DNA from: Candidatus Campylobacter infans
GTDB taxonomy: Bacteria > Campylobacterota > Campylobacteria > Campylobacterales > Campylobacteraceae
Direction: 5' to 3'
Length of the DNA stretch: 39,263 bases
Assembly (NCBI GenBank): GCA_009827235.1
Contig: SPMW01000015.1
Span: forward strand, 1-39,263
Below the pieces are notes generated by a model. The model made no database searches and had not been told where the DNA came from. It saw only the letters and a program-made list of their open reading frames with translations. Below, in pieces: positions 16,859 to 25,044 of this stretch (positions within the stretch are counted from its first letter, which is position 1; every line of letters begins with the position of its first letter). The translations under genes and the position numbers were made by a program.

Positions 16859-18491
16859 TAAAATTTTAATCTTTTGTGGAATTTTTGTTTTTTTTAGCGG
16901 TGCTTTTGGGGCTATTCCTAGCTATGATGAGCTTTTAACTGCTCCAAGCGGGCTTGTAAAGGATTATTATATATACCGCTATGCAAATGAAAAAAGAGTA
17001 AATAAGGCAAAATTAAGAGCTTTAAGGGAGAAAATTTATCGCTACTCAGGCAGAATTAAAACAAAATTTGATGAAATTTTAGGTGAATATAATGTCCATA
17101 CGCGTTGTCAAGGCGAGCTAATTACGCTCTCAAAACAATGCCAAAGAGATGTGATTACCAAAAAATATTTAAGCGATCTAAGCCCTGAGCAAAGAGCCCA
17201 GCTAGCAAAGCATTATAAAAAGCACGATTATGGGCTTTATGTGTTTATAAAAAGCTATGATTTGGGGCTGGATTTTCTTTTTTCTCAAAATAGCGATTTT
17301 GCTTTATTGAAGTATTATCACACGGCTGAAAATAAAAAAGAGGTGCTAAACTTAGCTAAATTTTCCCCCGGGCTGTGGGCAAATCTTAGTGGTAATTGGG
17401 CTTTTTTAAGCTTGATAAATGAAGCTGTGATTTTAGATAAGCACGATGAGCTAAAAGAGCAGTTATTGGAGCTACATCCATCAAAACCGCGCGCAGATGT
17501 GGCGTTTTTAGCTGGTGTGAATGCGATTTTACATAATCAAGATAAAAAAGCCTTAGCCTTTTTCAAGCAAGCAGCCAAAACGCCCAAAAATGCGATTTAT
17601 AGAGATAATGCGCTATTTTGGGTGTATTTAATTAGTAAAGATAGGGCAGTTTTAGAAAATTTAGCCAAAAGCAATAGTATAAATATTTATAGTTTATACG
17701 CATATGAAAAGCTAGGCACCAAGCCCTTTGATGTAATAGTGCCAAAACCTACAAGAAAAAAAGCCAAAAACTATGATATAACAAATCCTTTTGCTTGGGA
17801 GAAAGAAAAAGCGCATGCTAATAATCTAAAAGGTAGCGAGCTGATGAAATATGCGGGTAAATTTTATACCAAAAATACTCTTGGCGAATACACTTATTTA
17901 ATGGAGCGCGCACATAATTATAAAAAGCATTATTATCCCTTGCCTTTTATGGATAAAATCGGCACAAAAGATGTAAAAAGACAAGCCCTAATCCTTGCTC
18001 TTGCAAGGCAAGAAAGCCGTTTTATCCCGGGTTCGGTTTCTACTTCTTATGCTCTTGGAATGATGCAATTTATGCCTTTTTTAGCGCGCGATATAGGTAA
18101 AAAAGAGCTAAAAATACCAGATTTTGATGAAAGCGATATGTTTAAACCAGAAATTGCTTATAAATTTGCCAATCACCATTTAGATTATTTACAAACTTAT
18201 TTAAAAAGTCCGGTGTTTGTAGCTTATGCTTATAATGGCGGGATAGGATTTGTGAAAAAAATGCTTTTAGGTGGTAAAATTTTTAATCCAAATAATGCTA
18301 AAAACAAATACGAGCCATTTTTATCAATGGAGCTAGTTCCATTTAGTGAAAGCCGTGATTATGGCAAAAAGGTGCTTGCTAATTATATAATCTACCGCGC
18401 TATCTTGGGCTCCAATACAAAGATTTCGCAATTTTTTGAAAGCTTAATGATACCAGAACGCTCGGATACTTTTCGCTCACAACAGCATTAA
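16836..18491 (+). CDS. slt: Soluble lytic murein transglycosylase
   Basis: Periplasmic enzyme that cleaves the glycan strand of peptidoglycan with formation of an anhydro end. A signal peptide (about 9-26, ending FSGAFGA) is followed by a long helical superhelix region (about 30-380). The SLT catalytic domain follows, with the Glu in LARQESRFIPGSVSTSYALG (about 385-404) and later AYAYNGG. The start is GTG at 16836, with GAGGTT ahead; a TTG one codon earlier is also open. The gene overlaps yggT by 23 bases. Its 3' end runs 92 bases into the convergent lipoprotein gene. Confidence 0.93.
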   Translation: MRLRARFNKILIFCGIFVFFSGAFGAIPSYDELLTAPSGLVKDYYIYRYANEKRVNKAKLRALREKIYRYSGRIKTKFDEILGEYNVHTRCQGELITLSKQCQRDVITKKYLSDLSPEQRAQLAKHYKKHDYGLYVFIKSYDLGLDFLFSQNSDFALLKYYHTAENKKEVLNLAKFSPGLWANLSGNWAFLSLINEAVILDKHDELKEQLLELHPSKPRADVAFLAGVNAILHNQDKKALAFFKQAAKTPKNAIYRDNALFWVYLISKDRAVLENLAKSNSINIYSLYAYEKLGTKPFDVIVPKPTRKKAKNYDITNPFAWEKEKAHANNLKGSELMKYAGKFYTKNTLGEYTYLMERAHNYKKHYYPLPFMDKIGTKDVKRQALILALARQESRFIPGSVSTSYALGMMQFMPFLARDIGKKELKIPDFDESDMFKPEIAYKFANHHLDYLQTYLKSPVFVAYAYNGGIGFVKKMLLGGKIFNPNNAKNKYEPFLSMELVPFSESRDYGKKVLANYIIYRAILGSNTKISQFFESLMIPERSDTFRSQQH

Positions 18492-18882
18492 AATTTAAAT
18501 GTAAAACCGCGCTATTTTTTACAGGCGCGCTAATTAAATAGTATTTTGCCCACGAAATTTTAAAATCTATATCTTTTAAAATTTCATCATCTGGGGATAA
18601 TTCTTTTATCGTTATGCCGGAATTTTCATTATTCACGCTTATTGTGCCATTTAAAATTTGCGCGTTTTTTGGGATTATGTTTAATATAAAATATTCAAAT
18701 TCCTTGCTTTTTTCTTTATCATAAACTGGATTTATATACGCTCCAAGCGCTAAAAAATCACCTTTTTCAAATTTGCTAGTATAGGCTAAAAGCTCTTTAT
18801 TTCTTGCGTTTGAGATATTTAAGGGCGATGAGCAAGCACTAAGAATAAAAGCAGTAGCTAAAAGGATTAGATATTTTTTCAT
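18400..18882 (-). CDS. Putative lipoprotein (Cj0842-like position)
   Basis: A 160-residue protein starting MKKYLILLATAFILSACSS: a lipoprotein signal with lipobox LSAC, cysteine at about 17, so probably lipid-anchored. The rest is beta-rich with no recognised domain. The frame is open 12 codons further upstream, but the signal peptide and an AGGC-type RBS favour 18882. In C. jejuni a lipoprotein gene also lies convergent to slt. Its last 92 bases are antisense to the slt coding end. Role unknown. Confidence 0.8.
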   Translation of the reverse strand: MKKYLILLATAFILSACSSPLNISNARNKELLAYTSKFEKGDFLALGAYINPVYDKEKSKEFEYFILNIIPKNAQILNGTISVNNENSGITIKELSPDDEILKDIDFKISWAKYYLISAPVKNSAVLHLNFNAVVSEKYPSVLVSLSFQKIAKSLYWSPR

Positions 18883-18916
18883 TTTTTGCCTTGTAAATTT
18901 GAAATTAAAAGCGCGC

Positions 18917-19003
18917 ATTATAGCATAAACAAAATTTTAAATTTTTTGTAATTGATAAGCACAATCAAAATATAAGAGAAATTTAAGTATTTATAAATAT
19001 AAT
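18917..19003. promoter_or_regulatory. Divergent -10 boxes, lipoprotein / DUF2325
   Basis: On the minus strand TATGCTATAAT gives TATAAT at 18922-18917, 35 bases from the lipoprotein start. On the plus strand TAAATATAAT gives TATAAT at 18998-19003, 32 bases before the DUF2325 ATG. Confidence 0.5.
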
Positions 19004-19035
19004 AGCTAATATCAATTTTATAAAAAAGGATTAAA

Positions 19036-19359
19036 ATGTCAGTTTTGGTAATAGGCGCAGATGAAATAACGCACATCAAAGCAGTTCTTAGCGATCTTGG
19101 AGCAAGCAATATAGAGCATTGGGACGCAAGAAATGAAAACAGAGTAAATCGCAAGGCTATCCCGCAAAATGTAGAATGCGTGGTGATGCTGACTAGTTTT
19201 TTAAACCATAACACAATGAAAAAAATTAAATCGCAAGCCAAAAAACGAAGCATTCCAGTTGTTTGCGCTAAAAGAAGCGTTAGTTGCGTGTTTTGCGAGT
19301 ATTGTAAGGTTTTTGGCTTGGACAAAAAATTTGCTTGTGGCAAGAATTTTGGGCTGTGA
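19036..19359 (+). CDS. DUF2325 domain protein
   Basis: A 107-residue cytoplasmic protein. It starts SVLVIGADEITHIKAVLSDLGASNIEHWDAR, a Rossmann-like strand-loop-helix that matches DUF2325 proteins, followed by VVMLTSFLNHNTMKKIKSQAKKRSIPVV, the second half of the fold. A CVFCEYC cysteine cluster follows (about 89-95). The family is sometimes linked to metal or dihydropteridine functions but is uncharacterised. The Shine-Dalgarno sequence is AAAGGATT. Monocistronic, divergent from the lipoprotein gene. Confidence 0.8.
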   Translation: MSVLVIGADEITHIKAVLSDLGASNIEHWDARNENRVNRKAIPQNVECVVMLTSFLNHNTMKKIKSQAKKRSIPVVCAKRSVSCVFCEYCKVFGLDKKFACGKNFGL

Positions 19360-19360
19360 T

Positions 19361-19423
19361 TTAATTAAAATTTAAGGCAAATAAAATTATTAAAATTTAA
19401 AACAAGCAAGATTATTAAAATTT
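19361..19423. repeat. Reverse-orientation copies of the AAATTTTAATAA repeat
   Basis: TTATTAAAATTT occurs at 19387-19398 and 19412-19423 (25 bases apart), with a degenerate copy (TTAATTAAAATTT) near 19363. They are reverse complements of the core repeated at 1358-1547. The rest of this 237-bp convergent gap (19360-19596) shows a weak AGCCA-TTTTTT-type hairpin near 19510 and no gene. Confidence 0.45.
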
Positions 19424-19596
19424 CAGCATAATTATAAAAACTGCGGATAAAATCGCCCGTTTTTAGTTTTAATCCACTATAAATTTTAGTAGCAACCACG
19501 CCCTAAGCCACTTTTTTGGCTAAGCGCTTAGTAATTTAGCGCGTGTTTATAATTAAAATTTATAAAATATACCCTGCTAAAAGCTAAAATTATGAA

Positions 19597-20403
19597 TTAA
19601 CGCAGGCTAATGCTTAAACCCTGCTTGATATTTTCAAGGCTCATAGCATCATCAATCATCACATAAAAGGTGCCATTTGGCAGTTGTAAATCCATAGCGC
19701 TTTTATTGCTTTGTTCTTTGATTGTTTGTATTAGTTTTAGGTTTTTATCAAAAAAATAAATCAACGGCGTCCAGCTATCGCCTACTTGGCTTTTTATTGA
19801 AATATTTGCGCGCCCAGCACAAGTTACAAAATACGCCTCTTTTGGCCTTACTCCACTAAGGCTTAAATCTATACCATCTAAGATGGCATTATGCGCATCT
19901 AGCTCATAAACAAAGCTAGTTTGGCCTTGCTTTTTTATGCTTTTGATATAAACGCGGTTTTTTAATAGCTCCACATAAAGTGCGCCAGGATCTATTAAGG
20001 TGCGCGAGTTTGGCACGATTGCCCAGGTCATAATCCCTTCATTTACTTCAAAAAACGAGCTTAAAAAATATTTATAGCCGATTTTATCCAGGCTTTTTGT
20101 AACGGCATTTATTAAAACCAAGGCTTTGTGTTGTGCGCCTTTAAAGGTTATATTGATGTTTGCTTCGTTTTGGATTTGTAAATCTAATAAATCCCTAGCT
20201 TTTAGCTCTTTGCTTAAAGTAGCGTAATTTACATTATTTCTTTTATCTATATAAGCGTTTTCGTTTTGTAAAATTTGAGCAATTACAATCTCATTTTGAG
20301 GGATTAGGCTTTGTAAATCTGAGCGTAAATTAGCCCCCCAAGCAGGCAAAAACAAAGCAAAAAGCCAAATAAATGCGCCAAATTTTATACCTTTGCTTAC
20401 CAT
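19597..20403 (-). CDS. Putative periplasmic protein (Cj0151-like position)
   Basis: A 268-residue protein with an N-terminal signal sequence (hydrophobic about 7-20, cleavage probably near AWG-A). I recognise no domain. The rest is a mix of strands, including an ITFKGAQHKALVLINAVTKSLDKIGYKYFLSS region and a C-terminal half that reads like a beta-sandwich (YFVTCAGRANISIKSQVGDSW, NGTFYVMIDDA). It starts within the stop of the RodZ-like gene (ATGGTAA) and is the last gene of the rpmE operon, in the same order as in C. jejuni. A role with the RodZ-like envelope protein is possible but unproven. Confidence 0.8.
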   Translation of the reverse strand: MVSKGIKFGAFIWLFALFLPAWGANLRSDLQSLIPQNEIVIAQILQNENAYIDKRNNVNYATLSKELKARDLLDLQIQNEANINITFKGAQHKALVLINAVTKSLDKIGYKYFLSSFFEVNEGIMTWAIVPNSRTLIDPGALYVELLKNRVYIKSIKKQGQTSFVYELDAHNAILDGIDLSLSGVRPKEAYFVTCAGRANISIKSQVGDSWTPLIYFFDKNLKLIQTIKEQSNKSAMDLQLPNGTFYVMIDDAMSLENIKQGLSISLR

Positions 20404-21296
20404 AATGGACCTTTGTTTAATTTTATAAATTCTTTAAAATTTAGCTTTTTTATTTCGCCGTTTGTTATATGAAAGCGCAAGGTGTCTTTTTGGTTGTAGG
20501 TTTTGTTTTGCTCATCATAGCTTAGGCTTAATCTCCCATGCCCTGTAACTAAAAGCATATTGCCAGTAAGATTTATATCAAAAGGCTGTTTTGCATTAAA
20601 TGAGCGTTTTTGCATATCATCTAGGTTTTTTATGCCGATCCAAATGCTTTTTTTGGGAGTAAAATGTGCTATTTTTGGGCTTTGCTCGGCTAGGCTTTGT
20701 TCTATTTGGCTTTGTTCTATTTGGTTTTGTTCGTTTGTTTGGGCTGGCTGGCTTGTGGCGTTAGCTTCATTTGCTTGGATCTGGCTTGTTTGGTTTTGGT
20801 CTGTTTGGCTTATATCGTTTATTATTAAATCGCTTTCTTCATCTTCTTGTTCTTCATTTGTGGCGTTTGTTTCGTTTGTTTGGGCATCTTCATCGTGGAT
20901 TGTTATGTTATCTGGGACAAGATGTGAAAAGTCGATATTTTGTAGCATTTTTGAGCCCCAAATGCCAAGAGCCATTAAAATAAGCATTAAAATTAACCAA
21001 AGAGTAGAATTGCTTTTTTCTTTTGCGCAATACCCATGCAAGCGCGGGTTAATCTTAACTTTTTCTGTTTGGTTTTCGTTTGTGTTGGCCACAAAAGATT
21101 CAAAATTGCTTAAAAACCCGCTTGTATCGATGCCGTATTCTCTGCTAATGATTTTGGTGTAGGCTTTGACATTTACATTTATTAGCTTAGCGTAATCATT
21201 TTTTAGCATACTCTCTAAATATTCAAGCGGTATTTTGGTTGTTTTTGATATTTCTTCTAGGTTGTATTCTTTTAGTTTTGAAATTTCATTAGCCAT
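20397..21296 (-). CDS. RodZ-like HTH membrane protein
   Basis: A 299-residue bitopic protein: an N-terminal helix-turn-helix domain of the RodZ type (about 10-60), a basic segment, one membrane span (about 99-116, LWLILMLILMALGIWG), then a long acidic, Gln/Asn/Thr-rich linker with QTNEQNQIEQSQIEQS repeats (about 140-205). A C-terminal periplasmic beta domain (about 205-299) completes it. RodZ links MreB to the cell envelope in rod-shaped cells; here that role is an inference from architecture. It overlaps rlmB by 8 bases upstream and the periplasmic gene by 7 bases downstream. Confidence 0.82.
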   Translation of the reverse strand: MANEISKLKEYNLEEISKTTKIPLEYLESMLKNDYAKLINVNVKAYTKIISREYGIDTSGFLSNFESFVANTNENQTEKVKINPRLHGYCAKEKSNSTLWLILMLILMALGIWGSKMLQNIDFSHLVPDNITIHDEDAQTNETNATNEEQEDEESDLIINDISQTDQNQTSQIQANEANATSQPAQTNEQNQIEQSQIEQSLAEQSPKIAHFTPKKSIWIGIKNLDDMQKRSFNAKQPFDINLTGNMLLVTGHGRLSLSYDEQNKTYNQKDTLRFHITNGEIKKLNFKEFIKLNKGPLW

Positions 21297-21993
21297 TTTT
21301 TATCCTATCAAAAATTAAAGCGCAAGCAACAGCGACATTTAGGCTTTCAAAGCCATTTTGCATTTTAATCGCTAAGGTTTTATCGCATTTATTTAGTGTT
21401 TTTTTGCTTAATCCTGCGCCCTCGCTACCCATAATCAGCGCAAATTTTTCGGGTTTTTTGTTATTTTTAATAAATTCTTTTATATCCACGCCATTCATAT
21501 CAGCAGCAAATAACGCAAACCCAGCCATTTTTAGCTCATTTAGCAAGCTTAATTCATCGCTGGTTTGTGCTATATCTAGCTCGTATGCTGCTGCGCTACT
21601 AGCGCGCATTATGCCGCTAATTGCGCTTTGGCTTAGGGCTTGGTTATTGATTATAATTAGGCCATCAGCGCCCAAGCACACACAGCTTCGCACGATAGAG
21701 CCGATATTTCCTACATCGCTAATTTTGCTAAGAACCACCAAGCTTTTTGCGTTTTTAAGAGTTTTAAGCTCGCAAAACTCATACTCACTAACCTCAGCCA
21801 AAAAGCCTTGATGATTGCCGCCACGAGCAAGGGCTTGTGCTTTTTTAGCATCTACGCGCTCAATTTTTATGCCTGCTTTGTTGATTAAGTTAAAAATGTC
21901 TTTATCTACTTCTTTTGCTAGCATAAGGCGAATTATTTTATTTTTATAGTGTTTTAAAGTATGCAAAAATAGCTGTTTGCCAAAAATAATCAT
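21289..21993 (-). CDS. rlmB: TrmH/RlmB family 2'-O-ribose RNA methyltransferase
   Basis: SPOUT-class methyltransferase, probably acting on 23S rRNA G2251 (RlmB). Within 234 residues there is a short N-terminal substrate-binding domain, then the SPOUT signatures: motif 1 SDVGNIGSIVRSCVCLGADGLI (about 91-112), motif 2 ALIMGSEGAGLSK (about 178-190), and motif 3 MQNGFESLNVAVACALIFD (about 208-226). The target is assigned by family only; TrmH-like tRNA modification is the alternative. It lies 23 bases after rsmI in the same operon. Confidence 0.88.
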   Translation of the reverse strand: MIIFGKQLFLHTLKHYKNKIIRLMLAKEVDKDIFNLINKAGIKIERVDAKKAQALARGGNHQGFLAEVSEYEFCELKTLKNAKSLVVLSKISDVGNIGSIVRSCVCLGADGLIIINNQALSQSAISGIMRASSAAAYELDIAQTSDELSLLNELKMAGFALFAADMNGVDIKEFIKNNKKPEKFALIMGSEGAGLSKKTLNKCDKTLAIKMQNGFESLNVAVACALIFDRIKNG

Positions 21994-22016
21994 CGCGCAA
22001 GCATAGCCAAAATAGC

Positions 22017-22838
22017 TTAAAATTTAGCTTTATTTATTAAATTTTCATATATTTTTTTAGCATTTTCGCCCGTGATTTTGCTTAGAAGTTTGGCTTTGAT
22101 TTTAGGCGCGATATCAAGTGCTAAAATGTCTTTTGGGCTGAGATTTTGCGTGTTTTGTTCTTTGGCGTTTTTTATTATCAAGGTCCATTCGCCTTGTAAG
22201 TTTGCATTTTTAAGTATTTGAAAAACTTCAATAGCTCTGCCAAAAAATTTTTTCTCAAATTTTTTTGTGGCTTCTTTTATGGCAAAAATTTCTCTATTTT
22301 CATCGATATTTACGATATTTTCTACTAATTTTAAAATGCGTTTTGGGGATTCATAAATGATGGCAGGATAAGCTAAACTCAGCGCATTTTGTAAGGCAAT
22401 TTCACGCTCTTTGCCAGTATTTGGCAAAAATCCTAAAAAAATAAACTCTTTTTTAATTAAACCGCTAGCCACAGCCGCTAAAAGCGCGGCATTAGCACCT
22501 GGTAAGACAAAATATTCTATATTATTATTTTTAGCAAAATTTACCAAAAACTCGCCAGGATCGCTAATGCCGGGCATTCCTGCATCGCTTAAATAAGCAC
22601 AAATTTGTTCATTTAAAATTTCTTTAAGATTTGTGAATTTAGCACAAAATTCATCGCTATTGTGTGAGTTTAGGCAGTAAAATTTTTTATTTTTGGGTGA
22701 AATTTTTAATAAATTATAAAGGCTTTTTGCCACTCTTGTATCTTCGCAAATTACGATATTTGCTAGCTCTAAGATGTCCAGGCATCTAGCTGAAATATCG
22801 CCTAAATTGCCGATTGGAGTTGGCAAAAAGTAAAGCAA
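22017..22838 (-). CDS. rsmI: 16S rRNA (cytidine1402-2'-O)-methyltransferase
   Basis: Modifies C1402 at the ribosomal P site. The 273-residue protein shows the tetrapyrrole-methylase-type fold motifs: LPTPIGNLGDISARCLDIL (about 4-22), ICEDTRVAKSL (about 34-44), SDAGMPGISDPG (about 84-95), and PGANAALLAAVASG (about 109-122). The start is TTG at 22838, two bases after the rpmE stop, without an obvious RBS, so it probably depends on coupling to rpmE. Confidence 0.94.
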   Translation of the reverse strand: MLYFLPTPIGNLGDISARCLDILELANIVICEDTRVAKSLYNLLKISPKNKKFYCLNSHNSDEFCAKFTNLKEILNEQICAYLSDAGMPGISDPGEFLVNFAKNNNIEYFVLPGANAALLAAVASGLIKKEFIFLGFLPNTGKEREIALQNALSLAYPAIIYESPKRILKLVENIVNIDENREIFAIKEATKKFEKKFFGRAIEVFQILKNANLQGEWTLIIKNAKEQNTQNLSPKDILALDIAPKIKAKLLSKITGENAKKIYENLINKAKF

Positions 22839-22840
22839 GG

Positions 22841-23041
22841 CTATTTAAGGTTATATTTTTTCTTAAATTTATCAACGCGACCGGCGCTATCTACGATTTT
22901 TTCGCTACCTGTGAAAAACGGATGGCAAGCAGAGCAGATATCTAGCCTAATCTCAGGCTTATTTGAGCGTGTTTTAAAGTTATTGCCACACGCGCAAGTT
23001 ACGGTGCATTCAACATATTCTGGATGTATGTTTGTTTTCAT
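22841..23041 (-). CDS. rpmE: 50S ribosomal protein L31 (zinc-binding form)
   Basis: 66 residues, typical for L31. Cysteines in CTVTCACG and CSACHPF form the zinc-binding set of the C+ type, which can be replaced by C- paralogues under zinc limitation in some bacteria. The end DKFKKKYNL is conserved. A good Shine-Dalgarno sequence (AAAGGACA) precedes the ATG. First gene of a five-gene operon; the minus-strand hexamer TAAAAT at 23078-23073 is a likely -10 box. Confidence 0.96.
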   Translation of the reverse strand: MKTNIHPEYVECTVTCACGNNFKTRSNKPEIRLDICSACHPFFTGSEKIVDSAGRVDKFKKKYNLK

Positions 23042-23161
23042 GTGCTGTCCTTTTGCTAAAATAAAGGGCGCAATTTTACCGAGTTTTGCTTATTTTTTGC
23101 TTATTTTGTTAAAAATCTTGCTCTGCTAGTCCCATTATGGATATTATTGTAGGCGCGCTCA

Positions 23162-24664
23162 TTAGTATGCTACCACCTGAGCTTGTGTGCCGTTTAAATC
23201 ATCTGGGTTTAGTGGTTCATCGTCTTTACAAAGCTCTAAAAATCTTTGATAGCCTTGCCAGCTTTGTATAATATCTGGTTGAAATTTTTCAAGCATAAAT
23301 AAATGCTGTTTCATACTAAATTTTAAAATTTGCCTTTGGAGTTTGTGGGTTTTAAAATATTCTATGGCATCATCTACGCTAAATTTTTTAGTTTTTTCTT
23401 CTATGGCTTTATCTTTCATAGCAGAGCTTAGTTCTTTTATGTATTTTTGGCATTTTTTTAGTAGCTTTGGATTTTTTAATAATTTTATGCCATCTTCATA
23501 GCCATGCAAAAACACGCATAAAGTTGGATCAGCTAGCTCAAAAAGTTCGCTTATATCAAGGTGCTTGGCTGTGAAATTTCTAGGTTCAAACTGGCTTATT
23601 ACGGCTAGTTTTGCGCTCTCATCTACTAGTTCTTGTGAAAGCTGTGTTGGGGTTTTTAGCTTTTTATCTGTGTAAAGTAGCATATTTGGGTGTGCGTATA
23701 AATGCATAGGGATTAAATGCTTATAATCGCTTACTCTTTGCTCAAATAGCCATTTATCTTCTTCTTTTGGTTTATCAAAGCCAAAATGCTCGGCTAATTC
23801 GCACATAGTATCAAAGGCTTTAACGCCCACAAAATCATCAGTTTGTTTTAGTTTGATGTTTTTAAGGCTAGCGCTGAGTAGATTAAAGGTCGCGCCATCG
23901 TGAAAACTCTGGCTAGGATCGCAAAGCCATAAATCAATGCTATTTATATTTGGCATTAAGGAAATTTCATCAGATCTTACATCAGTAGTAAGCCCAGAAT
24001 TGCAATAATAAATGTAATTTTTTAAAATTTGATGTGGATTTTTATCAAGCGTTAGGCCAAATGCGCATTCTTGGTTGTCTTTGATTGTCATCATTTCAGG
24101 GCGATGCGGGCAAGCTACCATACCAGTTAGAACCTTGATAGGATCGCGCACGACATTTAGTGCTTTGCTAGCATCGATTAGGCTATAAAGCTTTTTGGTA
24201 TCTTCATCAAAAACCATATCCGTAAGCTGTAAATAAACGCGCTTAAAGCCACAAACCCTATATCTAAGCAATTCTTCAAATATCCTAATATAATTGCCCT
24301 TTGAGCCTTTGTAACGCTGCGGGGTAGAGTAATCTTCTCTTATTAGCATTGTGCGCATAACCCCGCACAAGCCCATAAACGCTGGTATGGCCGAATGAAA
24401 CCCGCTAGCATGCGAGCCAAAAGCCACAAAATCATAATATTTTGGCAAGGGCATATTTAGCACCCAAGCGTGCAAGGGATCTGAGCCTTCATACTCCATT
24501 TTTGCTGGGTTGATTAAAGGCGGGTAGGGTTTTTGGGCGTGATTTTGCTTGAACTCATCGCTATCTAGCCAGCGCGTGATGTAGTCTTGGTATTGTTGTA
24601 TGATTTGCGTGCTTTGCTCGTTTTGCTCTACTTTGCCAATGGCGCAAATTTCATTTATTGTCAT
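23162..24664 (-). CDS. DUF2972-like protein, possible transferase, poly-G upstream
   Basis: A 500-residue soluble protein of uncertain function. The segment FVAFGSHASGFHSAIPAFMG (about 80-99) resembles a nucleotide- or PAPS-binding loop. NVVRDPIKVLTG (about 169-180) resembles the VRDP motif of sulfotransferases and of Campylobacter DUF2972 proteins, some of which (CipA type) are annotated as sugar transferases. No signal peptide. The C-terminal 150 residues are lysine-rich and helical. It stands alone, with a -10 box at 24703-24696 and a 14-base G tract 70 bases upstream. Family call is by eye and uncertain; a glycan- or envelope-modifying role is inference. Confidence 0.6.
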   Translation of the reverse strand: MTINEICAIGKVEQNEQSTQIIQQYQDYITRWLDSDEFKQNHAQKPYPPLINPAKMEYEGSDPLHAWVLNMPLPKYYDFVAFGSHASGFHSAIPAFMGLCGVMRTMLIREDYSTPQRYKGSKGNYIRIFEELLRYRVCGFKRVYLQLTDMVFDEDTKKLYSLIDASKALNVVRDPIKVLTGMVACPHRPEMMTIKDNQECAFGLTLDKNPHQILKNYIYYCNSGLTTDVRSDEISLMPNINSIDLWLCDPSQSFHDGATFNLLSASLKNIKLKQTDDFVGVKAFDTMCELAEHFGFDKPKEEDKWLFEQRVSDYKHLIPMHLYAHPNMLLYTDKKLKTPTQLSQELVDESAKLAVISQFEPRNFTAKHLDISELFELADPTLCVFLHGYEDGIKLLKNPKLLKKCQKYIKELSSAMKDKAIEEKTKKFSVDDAIEYFKTHKLQRQILKFSMKQHLFMLEKFQPDIIQSWQGYQRFLELCKDDEPLNPDDLNGTQAQVVAY

Positions 24665-24695
24665 GCTAGATCCTTGAATCTGTGGTAAAGCTGAG

Positions 24696-24703
24696 ATTTT
24701 AGC
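24696..24703 (-). promoter_or_regulatory. Promoter -10 box for the DUF2972-like gene
   Basis: GCTAAAAT on the minus strand, about 32 bases before the start codon at 24664, in the AGCTAAAATCTC context also seen before ridA. The poly-G tract begins about 30 bases upstream of this box. Confidence 0.5.
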
Positions 24704-24733
24704 TAATTTTGCTTAGAAATTATTGAGTTTTTA

Positions 24734-24747
24734 GGGGGGGGGGGGGG
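24734..24747. repeat. Homopolymeric tract of 14 G
   Basis: Fourteen consecutive G on the + strand (poly-C on the coding strand of the DUF2972-like gene). It is the only long G or C run in the window. Such tracts in Campylobacter change length at high frequency and drive phase variation. Here it lies 70 bases upstream of the start codon, beyond in-frame stops, so it would act on transcription and not on the reading frame. Confidence 0.9.
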
Positions 24748-25003
24748 CAAATTTTTAAAATTTTTAAGAAAAATTTTAAAAATTTATAAGATATTTTTAT
24801 TTTATTTAAAATTTGCGACTTTAAAATTTTATTTTAAAATTTAAGGGTTTAAATTTATTTGAAAAATTTCTTTGGGCGGGCTTTAAAATTTACGGCTTTA
24901 AAATTTGCTGGATTTAAGATTTATAATTTTACGGCTTTAAAGTTTTTTTGCTGGCTTTAAAACAAATTTTAAAGCCAAAAAATTTTTAAATTAAGCATTT
25001 TAA
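24748..25003. repeat. AT-rich spacer with GGCTTTAAA repeats and a hairpin
   Basis: No gene is seen between the poly-G tract and the terminator of the next gene. GGCTTTAAA or its complement occurs at 24879, 24894, 24933, 24953 and 24968. The pair at 24953-24962 and 24967-24976 forms a perfect 10-bp stem with a CAAA loop. AAATTTTTAAAATTTTT-like stretches fill 24750-24840. Confidence 0.55.
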
Positions 25004-25033
25004 GGGCTTTAAAGCAAAGTTATTTTAAAGCCC
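25004..25033 (-). terminator. Hairpin after carboxynorspermidine dehydrogenase
   Basis: GGGCTTTAAA (25004-25013), a 10-base loop, TTTAAAGCCC (25024-25033): a perfect 10-bp stem, 11 bases beyond the stop codon on the minus strand. The following bases on that strand are TTAAAA rather than a clean T run. Confidence 0.55.
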
Positions 25034-25044
25034 AAATTTTAAGC

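Noticed and set aside
19500..19530. Intrinsic terminator between DUF2325 and the periplasmic gene
   Set aside because: Only a 5-bp AGCCA/TGGCT stem around a T-rich loop; too weak to list as a terminator.
20560..21162. 200-residue frame antisense to the RodZ-like gene
   Set aside because: It is a mirror of the Gln/Asn/Thr-rich linker repeats, giving a Trp/Cys/Phe-rich improbable protein with no RBS or family resemblance.
24734..24747. Poly-G tract as a coding frameshift switch
   Set aside because: Stop codons (TAA just after the poly-C on the coding strand) separate it from the DUF2972-like frame, and no open frame enters it from upstream.
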